DNA of 42,258 nucleotides from Priapulus caudatus (GCF_000485595.1 NW_014578311.1:23467-65724), one strand, 5' to 3'; shown: positions 30,893 through 41,639, counted from the stretch's first letter. Made by a program: numbers and translations. The notes: generated by a model from the letters alone, not told the origin.

Positions 30893-31720
30893 GTTTCAAT
30901 CCTGGTTCAAGTGCTTTTTTGTATCGGGTGTCTTGCTTCTGGATTCTCGGCCCAATTCTGACAAGCAGTTCCTCGAACATTTCCGGTGGCATCCTCAGGA
31001 AGTTGAAGAAGAATGCTTGATCTTCCATGAGGAGCTCAGCCATGAGGTGATCATAGTGACCATAGAGAAGTCGTCTTTCGACCGAAAGCCACGGACTCAA
31101 CCCAGCAAGATCTTCGTTGTCTTCTATTTCTCCTCCTCGCCTTCCTCAGCGTGATGAGGGCTTGGCAATCAAGTAATTCGATTTGTCCTTCTACGAGAGA
31201 CATGGCATGGAGTAGTGTTGCCTCATCCATAGTGGACACTGAACTGGTGGGATGGCCAGGGTAGCACCCCAAATTATACCCCAAGTTTGCAGGACGTGAT
31301 CTGAGCGTAACTAACACGTAATGCGAACGCCACAACGGCGTGGTCTGAGCGTGTTGGGCGTAGTAAAATCGTAGTACGAACGGGTCGAGCTTGCTAGAGA
31401 CGCACCATAGTCATAGCGAGAGCGTGGTCAGGTCGCAGAGAAATCTCCATGGACATAGTAACAGCGTGATGAAAACGTATTGACATCGTGCTGAGAACGG
31501 GGCGACAATTTTCACGCACCCGACATGCTTGCGATACGACCATTAAGTTCGTACTGCGCTCGAGTTACGTGGGTACTACGCCTTCCACGTCTCTAATACG
31601 CCCGCACTGCGCTGTATTTCCGCCACGCGTCCGTATACGTTCATACTGCGTTCTACACGTTTCGACCACGTTCTTAGAGCGTAGTACGAGCGTAGTGAGA
31701 TCGGGGCCCTGGTGTGAATG

Positions 31721-33493
31721 GGGTATAAACGCAATTTTGAGTATAAAGTGGCAAGCAACATTAAAAGTGACCCCAAGAGTTTTTGGAAATATGTGAGAGG
31801 GAGGACATCTACCAAGGACAGTATCGGGCCACTAACTGACGATTCTGGTACTGTGATAACAGATAACAAACACATGGCAATGAAATTAAATGACTATTTT
31901 GTATCTGTGTTTACTGTCGAGAATACGTTGAACATCCCTGTGCCCATACGAAAGACCCCACAAGGAGAGAATACTGTGCTAGACCATGTCATCATCAGTC
32001 AGGAAGCTGTAAAGACCAAGTGTTTAAATCTAAAGCCTGACAAAGCACCTGGAGGGGACAAGATTCCACCTAGAGTTTTAAAGGAGGCTGCAGATACTAT
32101 ATGTGAACCGTTGCATATGATTTTCCAACACAGCCTGGTCAACAGCTACATCCCGGAGGATTGGAAAGACGCCAACGTTACGCCCATCTTTAAGAAAGGT
32201 CCCAGAGATCGACCGTGCAACTACAGACCAGTTAGCCTGACGTCCGTGGCTTGCAAGATCATGGAAGCATGTTTACGGGACCATATTGTGAGCCATATTG
32301 AACAACATCAGCTCATGAACAACACATAACATGGATTCCGCTCAGGGCGGTCGTGTCTGACTAATGTTCTGGAATTTCTGGAAAGTGTCACCAAGCACGT
32401 AGACGAAGGAAATCCTGTTGATGTCATATATTTGGACTTTCAAAAGGCCTTCGATAAGGTACCACACAAGAGACTGATTCGGAAACTAAGGGCGTTTGGA
32501 ATAGAAGGAACCGTAGTCAGTTGGATTGAGGAGTGGCTAAGGGAACGAAGGCAGAGAGTAGTTGTGAATGGTCAACAATCGGACTGGAGACCAGTGACGT
32601 GGTGTGCCTCAAGGGTCTGTGCTTAGCCCTGTCCTTTTCTTAGTGTACATTGACGATATTGACGATACAGTGACGAGTAGTCTCTCCAAGTTTGCGGATG
32701 ACACCAAGCTATTTGGAAGTGTCAGTGCTAAGTCCACAAGCTACAAGGCGATCTGAACAAGATGTTTAAGTGGTCAGAGGACTGGCAGATGCTGTTCAAC
32801 TTGGACAAGTGCAAATGCATTCACATGGGTCATGGAAACCCCGAGATCACATATCATATGAACAATGTGCCATTAGCCAATGTGACTGAGGAGAAGGACT
32901 TAGGGGTTATAGTTAATGCCTCACTAAAACCATCTAGACAGTGTGCAGAAGCAGCAAAAAAGGCAAACAAGGTGCTAGGAGTCATCAGAAGGTGTTTTAC
33001 CGACAGGTCGAGGCTCACCATCGTTCCCTTATACATGTCCTTGGTCTGCCCACACCTTGAATATGCTATACAAGCTTGGAGACCATATTTGATAAAGGAC
33101 ATAGAGCTCTTTGAAAAAGTTCAGAGACGAGCGACTAAACTAGTGGAAGGGCTGGGTTGCTTGTCATACCAGCAAAGGCTTCTAAGGGTTAATCTTACTA
33201 CTCTAGAGACGCGTAGAGAGAGAGCTGATCTTATCGAGACTTACAAGATTATGACAGGCTTGGAGAATATTGATCATAGGACATTTTTTCCACCCGCAAT
33301 CCTGTCCACCACCAGAGGTCACAGCATGAAACTGTACAAAGAGCGCAGTCGTTTTGAACTATGGGAATTTTTTTTCTCTCGGAGAGTGATTGACAGCTGG
33401 AACAGCCTACCCCAACATGTTATTGCGGCAAAGGACGTGCTCTCATTTAAAATCGAATTAGGCCGGTATTGGACAGTTCAGGGTTTTATATAA
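31721..33493 (+). pseudogene. LINE ORF2 part 2: reverse transcriptase and C-terminus
   Basis: It continues the endonuclease frame with YKRNFEYKVASNIKSDPKSF. RT blocks follow: [59 protein letters not shown] and the catalytic FADDTK (FADD codons 32691-32702). A C-terminal RVIDSWNSLPQHVI block is typical of CR1-like elements. Defects are a TAA after MNNT (32327-32329, a one-base change), a frameshift near 32600 and a TGA near 32755. The last part (32762-33493) is an uninterrupted 243-codon frame. It cannot be translated as one protein in its present state. Confidence 0.93.
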
Positions 33494-33560
33494 GCAAAAG
33501 CTGCCTAACCCTTGATAGCCATGCAAACACTTGATGTGTGGCTGTACAGTAAATACATTC

Positions 33561-34879
33561 GGCAATGATATTCTCTGCTTTCAGTTCATTTTTCAGCTTT
33601 GCGCGCATGTGGCGACATCTGTCGTAATTAAAAGGATTAGTTTATTGAGTTATGATAATGACGATAGCAGGAGTGAATAATAATAGACCTATTATATTCA
33701 CTCCCGACAATAGATATCAACTATATATACCTTGTATACATCGATATTGATATATATATGCTAATTATTATCATAAATACAAAATGTAACTTTTGGACAA
33801 CACTATTCGAAAGTTGTGGTATTTTAGACTTTATTCTAGACATTCACGCACGCATATAATGCATTAGCTAATATTTTTAGGCACATATTAACGCACTTAC
33901 ATATTTCTGCATATGGCACAGACTACATAAACAAACTATAATGCCCACAGTCTACAATAACAACCATGCACAGCGTTCATAACAAGTGCCGCATAGCGAC
34001 AGCGCTCATCTAACGTCTACTGCGGTGGCTCTGTGGTGGAGTGGAGGGATTCTATAAATCCCTGTAGTCCCAAATGTGTTCACATACACGCCGAACAGTG
34101 GAATGCACAGGGATGGTATCAGGAACCATTCTCAAAAGAATGTTCGTTGGATCGCTTATGAAAGTTGCCACGAGATGCGGCGTACGTTTAAGTGTCTCAG
34201 ATTAAAGATGAAGCTACCATACATTCGTAAGTAGCAACAACTATTTGCAAGACAGAATAGGTAAGCACTCATCCATTTACCTACGCAAAGCCAACAGGCT
34301 GCAAATTGCAATAGAGAGCTGCACCTGCAACCAATTAACGCAGCAAAAACTGGCAGCACCAGGCCATACGTTACATGTAACATACTGACAGACAGAATGA
34401 CATAGAAATTATACGATTTAAGGAACATACACCTTCTTTAACCAAATTTAGCTTGAAAATTTCACTGTCACATTGTAGCCTCATACATCCAGGCGAATAC
34501 ATTCTACTAGCAACCCGGCAGTCAAATTCTTTCTAACAGACAGTCAACAAAATCCAAGTTTAACCCTCCTCTTGACGGTCAAAAGGTATCCGACACTTAC
34601 TCTTCGCATGTCAGCAGAAGGGACATTTCATGGTCCTTTCAATAAAGCCATAAAATGCTAGGTCGCCGCTGAACAAAAAAGTTTTTCAATCGCTCCGTCA
34701 GACCAGTCCTCAGAAAATCCTAAATCTGCCCTGTGCCCACTGACTTCTGACCTGCTGTAACCTCCCAATTTCGGCACAGTGATGGCTTTTCCTACCATGA
34801 TGCTATACACCGACTATCACGAGCCTAGGCCGAGCCGTTTAGATTTGTGCCGCATTCTGCATTTCCCCTCCTATACCTT
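33561..34879. other. AT-rich intergenic DNA, no gene seen
   Basis: No recognisable coding, RNA or repeat structure. The 90-codon minus-strand ORF at 34156-34428 has no known domain. Confidence 0.55.
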
Positions 34880-35112
34880 AATTAAGGAGTGAATGTTCCC
34901 CTTCTTTACACCTCTTGACCTTGACCTTTGACCCCCAGCTTCGACATCCAACTCGTTTTCGGATTACCCCACACCGAATATCGTGACCGTACGTCGAGCG
35001 CGTTAAGATTTGTCCCAACTGTTGACGCCCGACGGACGCACGGACGGACGCACGGACGGACGCACGGACGATCAAGCGATTCTACAAGCTGCATCTGACT
35101 ATGTCAGATGAG
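34880..35112. repeat. Dispersed repeat with GACGCACG array and terminal hairpin
   Basis: CCTTGACCTTTGACCCCCAG, then a short GGACGCAC tandem (35034-35068), and a perfect 8-bp hairpin CATCTGAC-TAT-GTCAGATG (35092-35110). The layout is familiar from interspersed repeats in marine invertebrates (from memory); the class is not assigned. Confidence 0.55.
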
Positions 35113-35741
35113 CTAAAAATGATGATTATGTTTATGTGTGTGGCTTACAGAACTATTTTCTGTTAAATTGAGCTTAATTGTTTACTGTTCAAACAAAACC
35201 GACAATCATATTTAAAAATGACTGTGTGTAATAGATTACTTTTTGTGCCTCAAATAAAGAACAACTAAATTCCTATCTCTTCTGCCCTGTGCTTTATTCC
35301 ATGTAAACTGTTTCCGAAATATTCAGCTTTTGGCTATGTATATGCACTGCAGGCCTCAGCAAATAAAAACTGGATATAAAAGATTCTAGATCTATCTTGG
35401 TTCATTTTTACTCAACCGTGTTGATCCAAAACTTACTGCTGACATTTCGCCTCCTATCAGGACGCTTTCTCAAAGCTGACTGAAGTTATCAGTTTTGACC
35501 AACAGATGGTGTAGTGGTAAACAGCTTGGTCCACACTGACTGAGTTTGTATCCCCCTCGTAAACAGCGTTGATCGTTCGGGTCTTGCAGATCCAGATGGC
35601 CTCCTTAATCCAGATGAACGGGATACTAGAGAAGAACTTGCGCGCGAAAGGAGGTGTTTATCCGAAGTGCTGCGCGATCTTGCGCGCAGTTCGCCGGCGC
35701 AGCGCACGCGACCGGCGAGAAATTCCTACGACAGTATGCAG

Positions 35742-35805
35742 CGCTGGCAGCTATGGATCCGTGCGCGAAATGCATAGGCCGCGCACGAATCCATAGCTGC
35801 CAGCG
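35742..35805. repeat. Near-perfect 26-bp stem hairpin
   Basis: CGCTGGCAGCTATGGAT pairs with its exact complement and CGTGCGCG with CGCGCACG, with a single C/A mismatch between the two blocks and a loop of about 12 bases. Confidence 0.85.
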
Positions 35806-36125
35806 AACAGTCCGCAATTTTAGTGGGGGACACAGAGGGCAGACATTGGAACGTGAACAGTGTTCACTTGTTAATAAAAACTGTAACCGAGTAATGTGTT
35901 CGTAACCAAGCTGTGTCACGCAAAATCACAGAAAGACTGTAGAAATTCTGACATTCGCGAACCTTGCCCAGTAACGAAATGCTGTCAGAATGAGAAACAC
36001 CTACCGACGCTCTTCGTGACCCATTGTTTTGCCGCGCCCGAACGCTGTAACGTTTTTTGCCAACGTATCCATCGCGAGCTCGTACAGGAGTTGCAAAGCA
36101 GTTGCGCCGGCCTGCCCGCCGCCTA

Positions 36126-36214
36126 TAGCCCATAGACTGGCACTCGCTCCCACTCTCGGCTTAAGCTTAGTCACTCGATGGCTAATCGAGTGGAGAGCGA
36201 GTCCCAGTCTATAG
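36126..36214. repeat. Imperfect hairpin with ATAGACTGG ends
   Basis: ATAGACTGG/CTCGCTC/CACTC are complementary to GAGTG/GAGCGAG/CAGTCTAT, with small bulges. Confidence 0.7.
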
Positions 36215-36855
36215 TAGCCTTGCACCCTCGCACACTCTCTCGAAAGAGAGTAGTCCGCCTTATACTAGAAACATTAATAGATTTGTGTAAATAGATTCGT
36301 AATTAGTAGCATTATATTTTATTGAAACGCTTCAAGTGCGCTGTGTCTAGTATAGGGGTATTCTAACGCCAGCGCAAGAGCGTTTCTTGGAGCTAGTAGT
36401 AGTAGTAGTACTAGTACTAGTAGTACTAGTACTAGTAATTAGTAATACTATTACTATTAGCTCCTGCCGTCCTGGTAGTAACTATACTATAGTACTAGTA
36501 GTGCTGGTAACTTAGTAGTACTACTACCAGGAGTAAGATAATATAGAGGAGTATGACTGTCCAAAACATGTGAAATTCAACATTGCTGCCTAATTTTACC
36601 GATGATATATTACGTGCGAACTCGATAAAAATTACATCTAAATGAGCGTTGGACATCCGTCTCTAACTAAAACTTTACTTTGTTTAAATACCCTTGCTTT
36701 ACGGAGATATAGCTTTGAAACGTCACACATGGTTCATAGTGTTAACTAAGCTGGCGGCTCAGATTGCCCAGACTTCCGAATAGCTTGCCGAACAGTGGCT
36801 AGCCTGTGAGGAATGGTCTTGTCTGTTGACAAGAATGCCACCTGTTGGCGGCAGG

Positions 36856-36944
36856 CATAGAAATAGATAGATAACCTATCTATCCTAGGTACCTATCTAA
36901 CCTATCTAACAACTATCTAACCTAGGTTATCTATCTATTTCTAT
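36856..36944. mobile_element. 89-base hairpin insertion with 9-bp duplication
   Basis: Perfect 22-bp arms (36857-36878 and 36923-36944; ATAGAAATAGATAG...) are flanked on both sides by GGCGGCAGG. The other arm of the foldback element (about 37128-37145) has the uninterrupted sequence, i.e. an empty site. Confidence 0.75.
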
Positions 36945-36964
36945 GGCGGCAGGAGTAAGATAAT

Positions 36965-37127
36965 ATATGACATTATATAATATAAGATAATATAGTATAT
37001 GTGTGTATATATATAGTGTGTATATATGTGTGTATATATATACGTGTATATATTATATATATAGGATAATATATATAGTGTGTATGATATAATATAGAAT
37101 ATAATATAGAGTGTATATTATCTTTAC
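36965..37127. repeat. TA/TG-rich low-complexity centre of the foldback element
   Basis: Alternating TATA and TGTGTATATA runs form the loop between the inner arms. Confidence 0.85.
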
Positions 37128-38485
37128 TCCTGCGCCAACAGGTGGCATTCTTGTCAACAGACAAGACCATTCCTCACAGGCTAGCCACTGTTCGGAAGCT
37201 AGTTCAGAAGTCTGGGCAATCTGAGCCGCGCAAGCTTAGTTAAACACTATGAACCATGTGTGACGTTCAAAGCTTATATCTCCGTAAAGGCAAGAGGTAT
37301 TTAAACAAAGTAAAAGTTTTAGTTAGAGACGGATGTCCCAACGCTCATTAGATGTAATTTTTATCGAGTTGGCACGTTATATAATCATCGGTAAAATTAG
37401 GCAAGCAAATGTTGAATTTCACATGTTTTGGACAGTCATACTCCTCTATATTATCTTACTCCTGCTACTACTAGTAGTAGTACTTAATTACTAGTAATTA
37501 TTGTAACATGTACTTGTAGTAATAGAAGTATTCGTAGGTGTGGAATGTACCAAAGTCTAAGTTATACTTACAAGCCGGCCGAGCAACACGCGAACTGTAA
37601 CAACAACATCCAAATCAACGGGCTTAGCCATGAACGGGAAGGGAACCAAGATGGCTACGATAATTAAAACCCACCACTATTCCAGCTAGACTCTACGCAG
37701 GCCAAGTATCTTTGCTACACTAAAGTTATAGTTAGTGGAGCGTGTCAAACTCTCCACCGCGGGGCAGTCTAAGCCTATTCGCCGTTACTTCTGTCGAAAA
37801 TTCTCTGGAAAATCCTCAGAAGAGAAAGCACCTCGTCGCGCCATCTAATGGGATCTGGCGATTGTACGAGAATAACTTCAGGGCGTGAAATTAAATAAAT
37901 TAGAAATCGCTTTTCTACACGAAAACGTAACGCGCCAACCAGCAAGTTAGCAATTACGAGCATTTGCATTTATTCTCGCCCTACGTGCATAGTCGAAAGG
38001 CTTCTGCAAGCGCCACAACTCCTCAATTGACCGATTACAGGCCGATCTGACAGAACCGTGAAATTGTTCTAAATACAGAGCAGCGAATTCGATCAAAAGG
38101 CACCGCGAGGCGGCGCTGTTCGCGCTTCGCGCGGATATCTGGGCTGCAGATCGTCCAGCGCCTGATTTTGATTGGCTCACAATACAGACTCAGTCACGTG
38201 TGGACCAAGCTGTTGACCACTACACCATCTGGTGGTCAAAACTGATAACTTCAGTCAGCTTTGAGAGCCTCCTGATAAGTGGGAAAACGTCAGCAGTACA
38301 TTTTGAATCAACACGGTTGAGTAAAAATTAATCAAGATAGATCTATTATCTACCAACCGAATGAACTTAATTATTTAATGGGATAAAAGATTCTGTTAAT
38401 GAAACTTATAAAAGCAGTGCACAACATTGTAACATTACAGGTTGTTTAAATCTCCAATAACTAAATATCCTTGCTCTAATCACTG

Positions 38486-38577
38486 CTAACTATTCTTTCT
38501 GTGTCTTTCAAGTTCTTCTTTTGCCCAAGATTTGTCACCAGGATTGACTTCGTACTCTTCATATTTTGGAAATGGTC
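38486..38577 (-). CDS. Host gene, last exon
   Basis: The acceptor TTTTTCTCCAG precedes GACCATTTCC. Two bases complete a split Arg codon from the exon at 39237-39297. The exon then encodes PFPKYEEYEVNPGDKSWAKE followed by ELERHRKNS and a TAG at 38486-38488. The soluble tail is acidic/basic. Poly(A)-type ATTAAA lies about 110 bases downstream. Not a recognised family. Confidence 0.75.
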
Positions 38578-39236
38578 CTGGAGAAAAAGTGTATAAATTT
38601 ATACAGATCATGACAAAGAATTATACAGTGATCAAGGACTGTTAGGTTCAACTGTCAAAGGAATTTCATCCTCCATGGAACTGATTTGCAATAAATCAAG
38701 ACCTTTCAGAGTTGCAACTAGAATTCGAATTTGAATGGCATTGATCAGTTCCAGTAAACATGCAGTGTGTATGAAATGTGTGCATTCCTGCAATCAACTA
38801 TTGCCATGTACCTTCCATAGTTTTTGGTTCTATGGTTTCTGGTTTACATAAGCGCCCGCAGCAGATAGTGTTAATGATTTGCTGACTGAACCAGCCGGCA
38901 ATAGCACCCCCACTCTCGCCTTCCAAGTAATTATAATTCCTTACATCAACTGACATTTGCCATACTCAAATTTTCTGTATCAATTGAGTTGTCACTGTGT
39001 TATATCATTAAATTTACTTGTATTTATAATTGGGCTTGTTTTTTTTTCAACTACAATATTTTCTACAAGAGTGCATGCCCAATTATATAATGATGTGAAT
39101 GGGAAAATATGATTTGTTGATATTTTGCAATACTGGCGTTTTCACCGAAACACATTACTTTCATAACCCTGCAGGATTGCTGTCACCATGCACTACTATA
39201 GTATATACATAATGTGCAACTGTAGTTCATACTCAC

Positions 39237-39297
39237 GACTGAGTTCTTCTTCTTTTTCTCCCTTTATCACACCCTTCTCAATCATGTTTTTCCTTTC
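39237..39297 (-). CDS. Host gene, internal exon (61 nt)
   Basis: It lies between TTTTCAG|GAAAGG and CAGTC|GTGAGT, both near-consensus sites. It encodes ERKNMIEKGVIKGEKEEELS plus one base of the next codon (phase 1). The sequence is charged and helical, consistent with a coiled coil continuing from the previous exon. Confidence 0.75.
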
Positions 39298-39516
39298 CTG
39301 AAAATTAGATGAAATAAAGATTACTATGATTAGAGCATCCAACTTTACAAATTTTTCTACTCTTTCTACATATTTCACAATAGTTAAAATTTCAAAACAG
39401 GACAAAGGCAAATTGTTTAAAATGCTAATCATTCAAATAAACAATTATTTCTCTTGTTAGTTGGGCAGGATTAAACAGGGTGACAAATAAATCTTATGGC
39501 TGGATGTAGTCAGATA

Positions 39517-40751
39517 TAGTGATGGGAATCGGTTGGAATTTCATCATCGATCATCAGTTGCACCCAACCGATCGATGATCGAAGATTATCGGTTGAATGT
39601 TATTGATTGCTGCCACCAGATATTGAAATATAGCATATATCATATAATACACTATTTTTTATAATAAAATATTCTAAAAGCTGTAACAGTATTATGCTTG
39701 AATATGTTTGGTGTAGGTTAGATTTACTTGCAATCTATGAGCCGTTTTAAGGTACAATTTTAGTTCAGTGCATATAACATTACAGTAAATACATGGAAAA
39801 TCGTAATGAAATTCACACGTTTATTTTTTGTGCTGGCATGCTCATTGTGTGTCATTCCTGATTGCAGCATTTTCCTCAATTCCAGGAAAGAGTTTTGCTG
39901 TCGCTCTCTCATCCCAGCGATGCCAACCCCCTAAATATTCAGTAATGAACATGTCCCACGCGACTTATACCCCGTACGGACTGAAAATTTGATACCACAT
40001 CAAAAAGTAGTCCAGGCCAGTGTTTTTGCAGTGTGTACACGCTATCCCGCTCTAAATACACACTGGCCCACACCAATTTGGCCTCACAAATGAAGGAGGG
40101 CCAAGTTATCCCGCTCTAAGCTGTGTCTGTACGCAATCCGGTGCCTAGCACGTGCAAAGTTTCACAATGCGCATGCGCATAGCCTTATTTACGTCACATA
40201 AAAGTGCAGTAGCTGTCTGCGGGGTGACGTAGCAAGCTGAACTGATCATGCACAGTCAACCCATGCTATTTTGATGTGTGATCAAATTTTGTGTCAGTAC
40301 GCTACGATTTGGTGCGCGCTAGGCGCATGACAAGCCCGTACCAGTTTGATGTGGGATCAAATTTTTGCAGTCTGTACGCGGTATTAAACAATCGTGCACT
40401 CCCCCCTGTACATCAATCAATGCCGTCCCCGCCAGGCACATACACAGCCACACTGTGTGTGCTGGCATTCTATTGATAAATCTGTAATGGTAAAAGTTGG
40501 TGACACTGGTGTCGCCGGCTGGTAATTTCGGCGACCTTTGAAAATATAACGTGACAATGTTGTGCGATAGCGCCATGGCTCAAAGGATGTTTGGAATGTT
40601 TGACATTTGAGTCAATAAACTTCTGGGCAAACACAGTGAGTACAGCACAATTTTTTTTACAAAATCGATTCTTTATTTTCATAATTGAGCGCTTAGTCGG
40701 TTGCTGCAAACGACTGACTTTCGATTATAATCGATCATCGAGACATCACTC
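39517..40751. mobile_element. Non-autonomous hAT-like element in a host intron
   Basis: A perfect 8-bp target duplication GTCAGATA (39509-39516 and 40752-40759) flanks TIR-like ends TAGTGATGGGAATCGG and (complement) GAGTGATGTCTCGATG, with subterminal ATCGATCATCGA motifs. An 8-bp duplication is the hAT hallmark. No transposase is present. It shares internal blocks with 3545-3690. Confidence 0.8.
39968..40383. mobile_element. TTA-flanked MITE nested in the hAT-like element
   Basis: Ends TACCCCGTACGGACTG and (complement) TACCGCGTACAGACTG are flanked by TTA (39965-39967 and 40384-40386). The related copy at about 3640-3650 reads straight through this site. The 3-bp duplication and TIR suit a Harbinger/ISL2EU-like MITE. 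Confidence 0.8.
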
Positions 40752-40916
40752 GTCAGATATAACATCTAATCAGGAGTGCATAAAAACAGTTTGTTTTAAT
40801 TCATTGTTTTAATTCACTTCTGATCTAAAATATATGCATTTGGTTATGTAGTAGTTTTAAATGTTCAACCTCTGTGGATAACTCGAGATCGAGATAGGTC
40901 CATTAATGTACTTTAC

Positions 40917-40991
40917 CTCTCGTGCTTTCTGCTCCAGGACACTAGCTCTCTGTGTTATTGACTGCTGGATTGCATCACTGTATGTCAACTC
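40917..40991 (-). CDS. Host gene, internal exon (75 nt)
   Basis: It lies between TTTTTCAG|GAGTTG and GAGAG|GTAAAG. It is exactly 25 codons, phase 0 at both ends, and encodes ELTYSDAIQQSITQRASVLE plus QKARE, an amphipathic helical segment. It joins the membrane exon upstream and the charged exon downstream without breaking the frame. Confidence 0.78.
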
Positions 40992-41238
40992 CTGAAAAAC
41001 AAGAAAAAATTAGCTAATTTTCATTATTACACATTTGCCTAGAAATAGTTTATTCATATCAGGGTACATTCTTATGGACTATAAATTTATTGGGTTGAAA
41101 GCCGAGTAGTGAAGGTTTTGTTAATAACAAGATCACTTTTCCTGTCCTAGCCATAACATTATAAGTCGTATGCCGTTGGAGAAATTATATATATAACTTG
41201 GTTAAATGCTAAAAAAAGACTTTACCCTAACACTTTAC

Positions 41239-41331
41239 CTCATCGGAAGGGGGCTCTCTCCTACCCCTGAGCCACGCTGAAACAACCCCAAATAAAATCA
41301 ATCCAAGAACAAGTGAGAAAATGTACACATG
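41239..41331 (-). CDS. Host gene, transmembrane exon (5' edge uncertain)
   Basis: The minus strand encodes HVYIFSLVLGLILFGVVSAW followed by LRGRREPPSDE and ends GATGAG|GTAAAG (GT at 41238-41237) in phase 0. A single hydrophobic helix of about 18 residues is followed by an Arg-rich stop-transfer segment, predicting a single-pass membrane protein with a helical cytosolic tail of about 85 residues. With the three downstream exons about 104 residues are visible. The frame stays open upstream through the TA repeat, so the true exon start (possibly after TTTCAG near 41398) and the initiator Met are unresolved. I do not recognise the family. Confidence 0.7.
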
Positions 41332-41334
41332 CAA

Positions 41335-41354
41335 TTTATTTATATATATATATA
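41335..41354. repeat. (TA)n microsatellite
   Basis: TA-rich run (ATTTATTTATATATATATAT) directly 5' of the transmembrane exon. Confidence 0.85.
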
Positions 41355-41639
41355 CAAGAGCGTATAAAGAAGGAGTGTACAACGGTGAAATGCTGAAACC
41401 ATGTTGCAGTATTAGTCGAATTAATAAACTTTCCCCGTTTTATTTTGACGATTCTTTGATCAGCTGTCCTGCCTTGTTAATATAAAACAAACCGCATGTG
41501 CCTACGATGCCCCTACGCTGAGATAATGAGCGATGAAAATCGGGTATTTTCGCCTAAAACCGACTCGAGATACCTGCTGACTGCGACTGTCTCTCGCCTT
41601 GAGATAACTTCGGGAAACCTCGCGTGCTTCCGTTAATGA

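Larger units (their letters stand above)
28297..31230 (-). pseudogene. Harbinger transposase (HARBI1-like DDE), split by a solo LTR
   Basis: The gene starts MDEATLLHAMSLVEG at 31230. A frameshift near 31095 leads to LSVERRLLYGHYDHLMAELL, then MPPEMFEELLVRIGPRIQKQ and KALEPGLKL (to 30897). The solo LTR at 29253-30892 interrupts it. It resumes with [19 protein letters not shown], then [10 protein letters not shown] (first D), [10 protein letters not shown] (second D) and [12 protein letters not shown] (E), the DDE_Tnp_4 triad. A second frameshift, an apparent A loss in an A run near 28570, moves into the frame ending at 28297. The nuclease excises and integrates the element together with the MADF protein. 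All catalytic residues are present, so inactivation comes only from the insertion and two one-base shifts. Confidence 0.92.
25342..31720. mobile_element. Harbinger DNA transposon, 6.4 kb
   Basis: Terminal inverted repeats CCCATTCACACCAG (left) and CTGGTGTGAATGGG (right) enclose a MADF-domain gene and a HARBI1-type transposase in tail-to-tail arrangement, the classic two-gene Harbinger layout. It splits LINE ORF2 between KAAK and YKRNFE. The junctions are G-rich (GGG on both sides), so a 3-bp target duplication is plausible but the exact edges are uncertain by a few bases. Subterminal CACGCTC/GAGCGTG-type motifs recur (25370-25700; 31290-31700). Confidence 0.93.
23235..33560 (+). mobile_element. 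CR1-like LINE, near full length, interrupted by Harbinger
   Basis: 5' UTR, ORF1 (PHD finger), ORF2 endonuclease to 25341, the Harbinger element, ORF2 reverse transcriptase from 31721 to 33493, and a short 3' UTR. Without the Harbinger it is about 3.9 kb. Because the 5' end appears complete it arose from full-length insertion. The exact 3' terminus is uncertain. Confidence 0.9.
35385..38345. mobile_element. Foldback element, about 3 kb, long imperfect inverted arms
   Basis: Outer arms 35385-35563 and 38176-38345 (for example TTTTTACTCAACCGTGTTGAT) and inner arms 36544-36856 and 37122-37450 (for example ATGACTGTCCAAAACATGTG) are inverted repeats sharing nearly the same centre (about 36990). 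The sequences between outer and inner arms have diverged or been replaced. No transposase was recognised. It contains several hairpins and trinucleotide TAG/CTA repeats (36393-36440, 37460-37490). Confidence 0.7.

Noticed and set aside
34021-34085. Possible tRNA gene (GGTGGCTCTGTGGTGGAGTGG)
   Set aside because: No B box and no convincing acceptor pairing.
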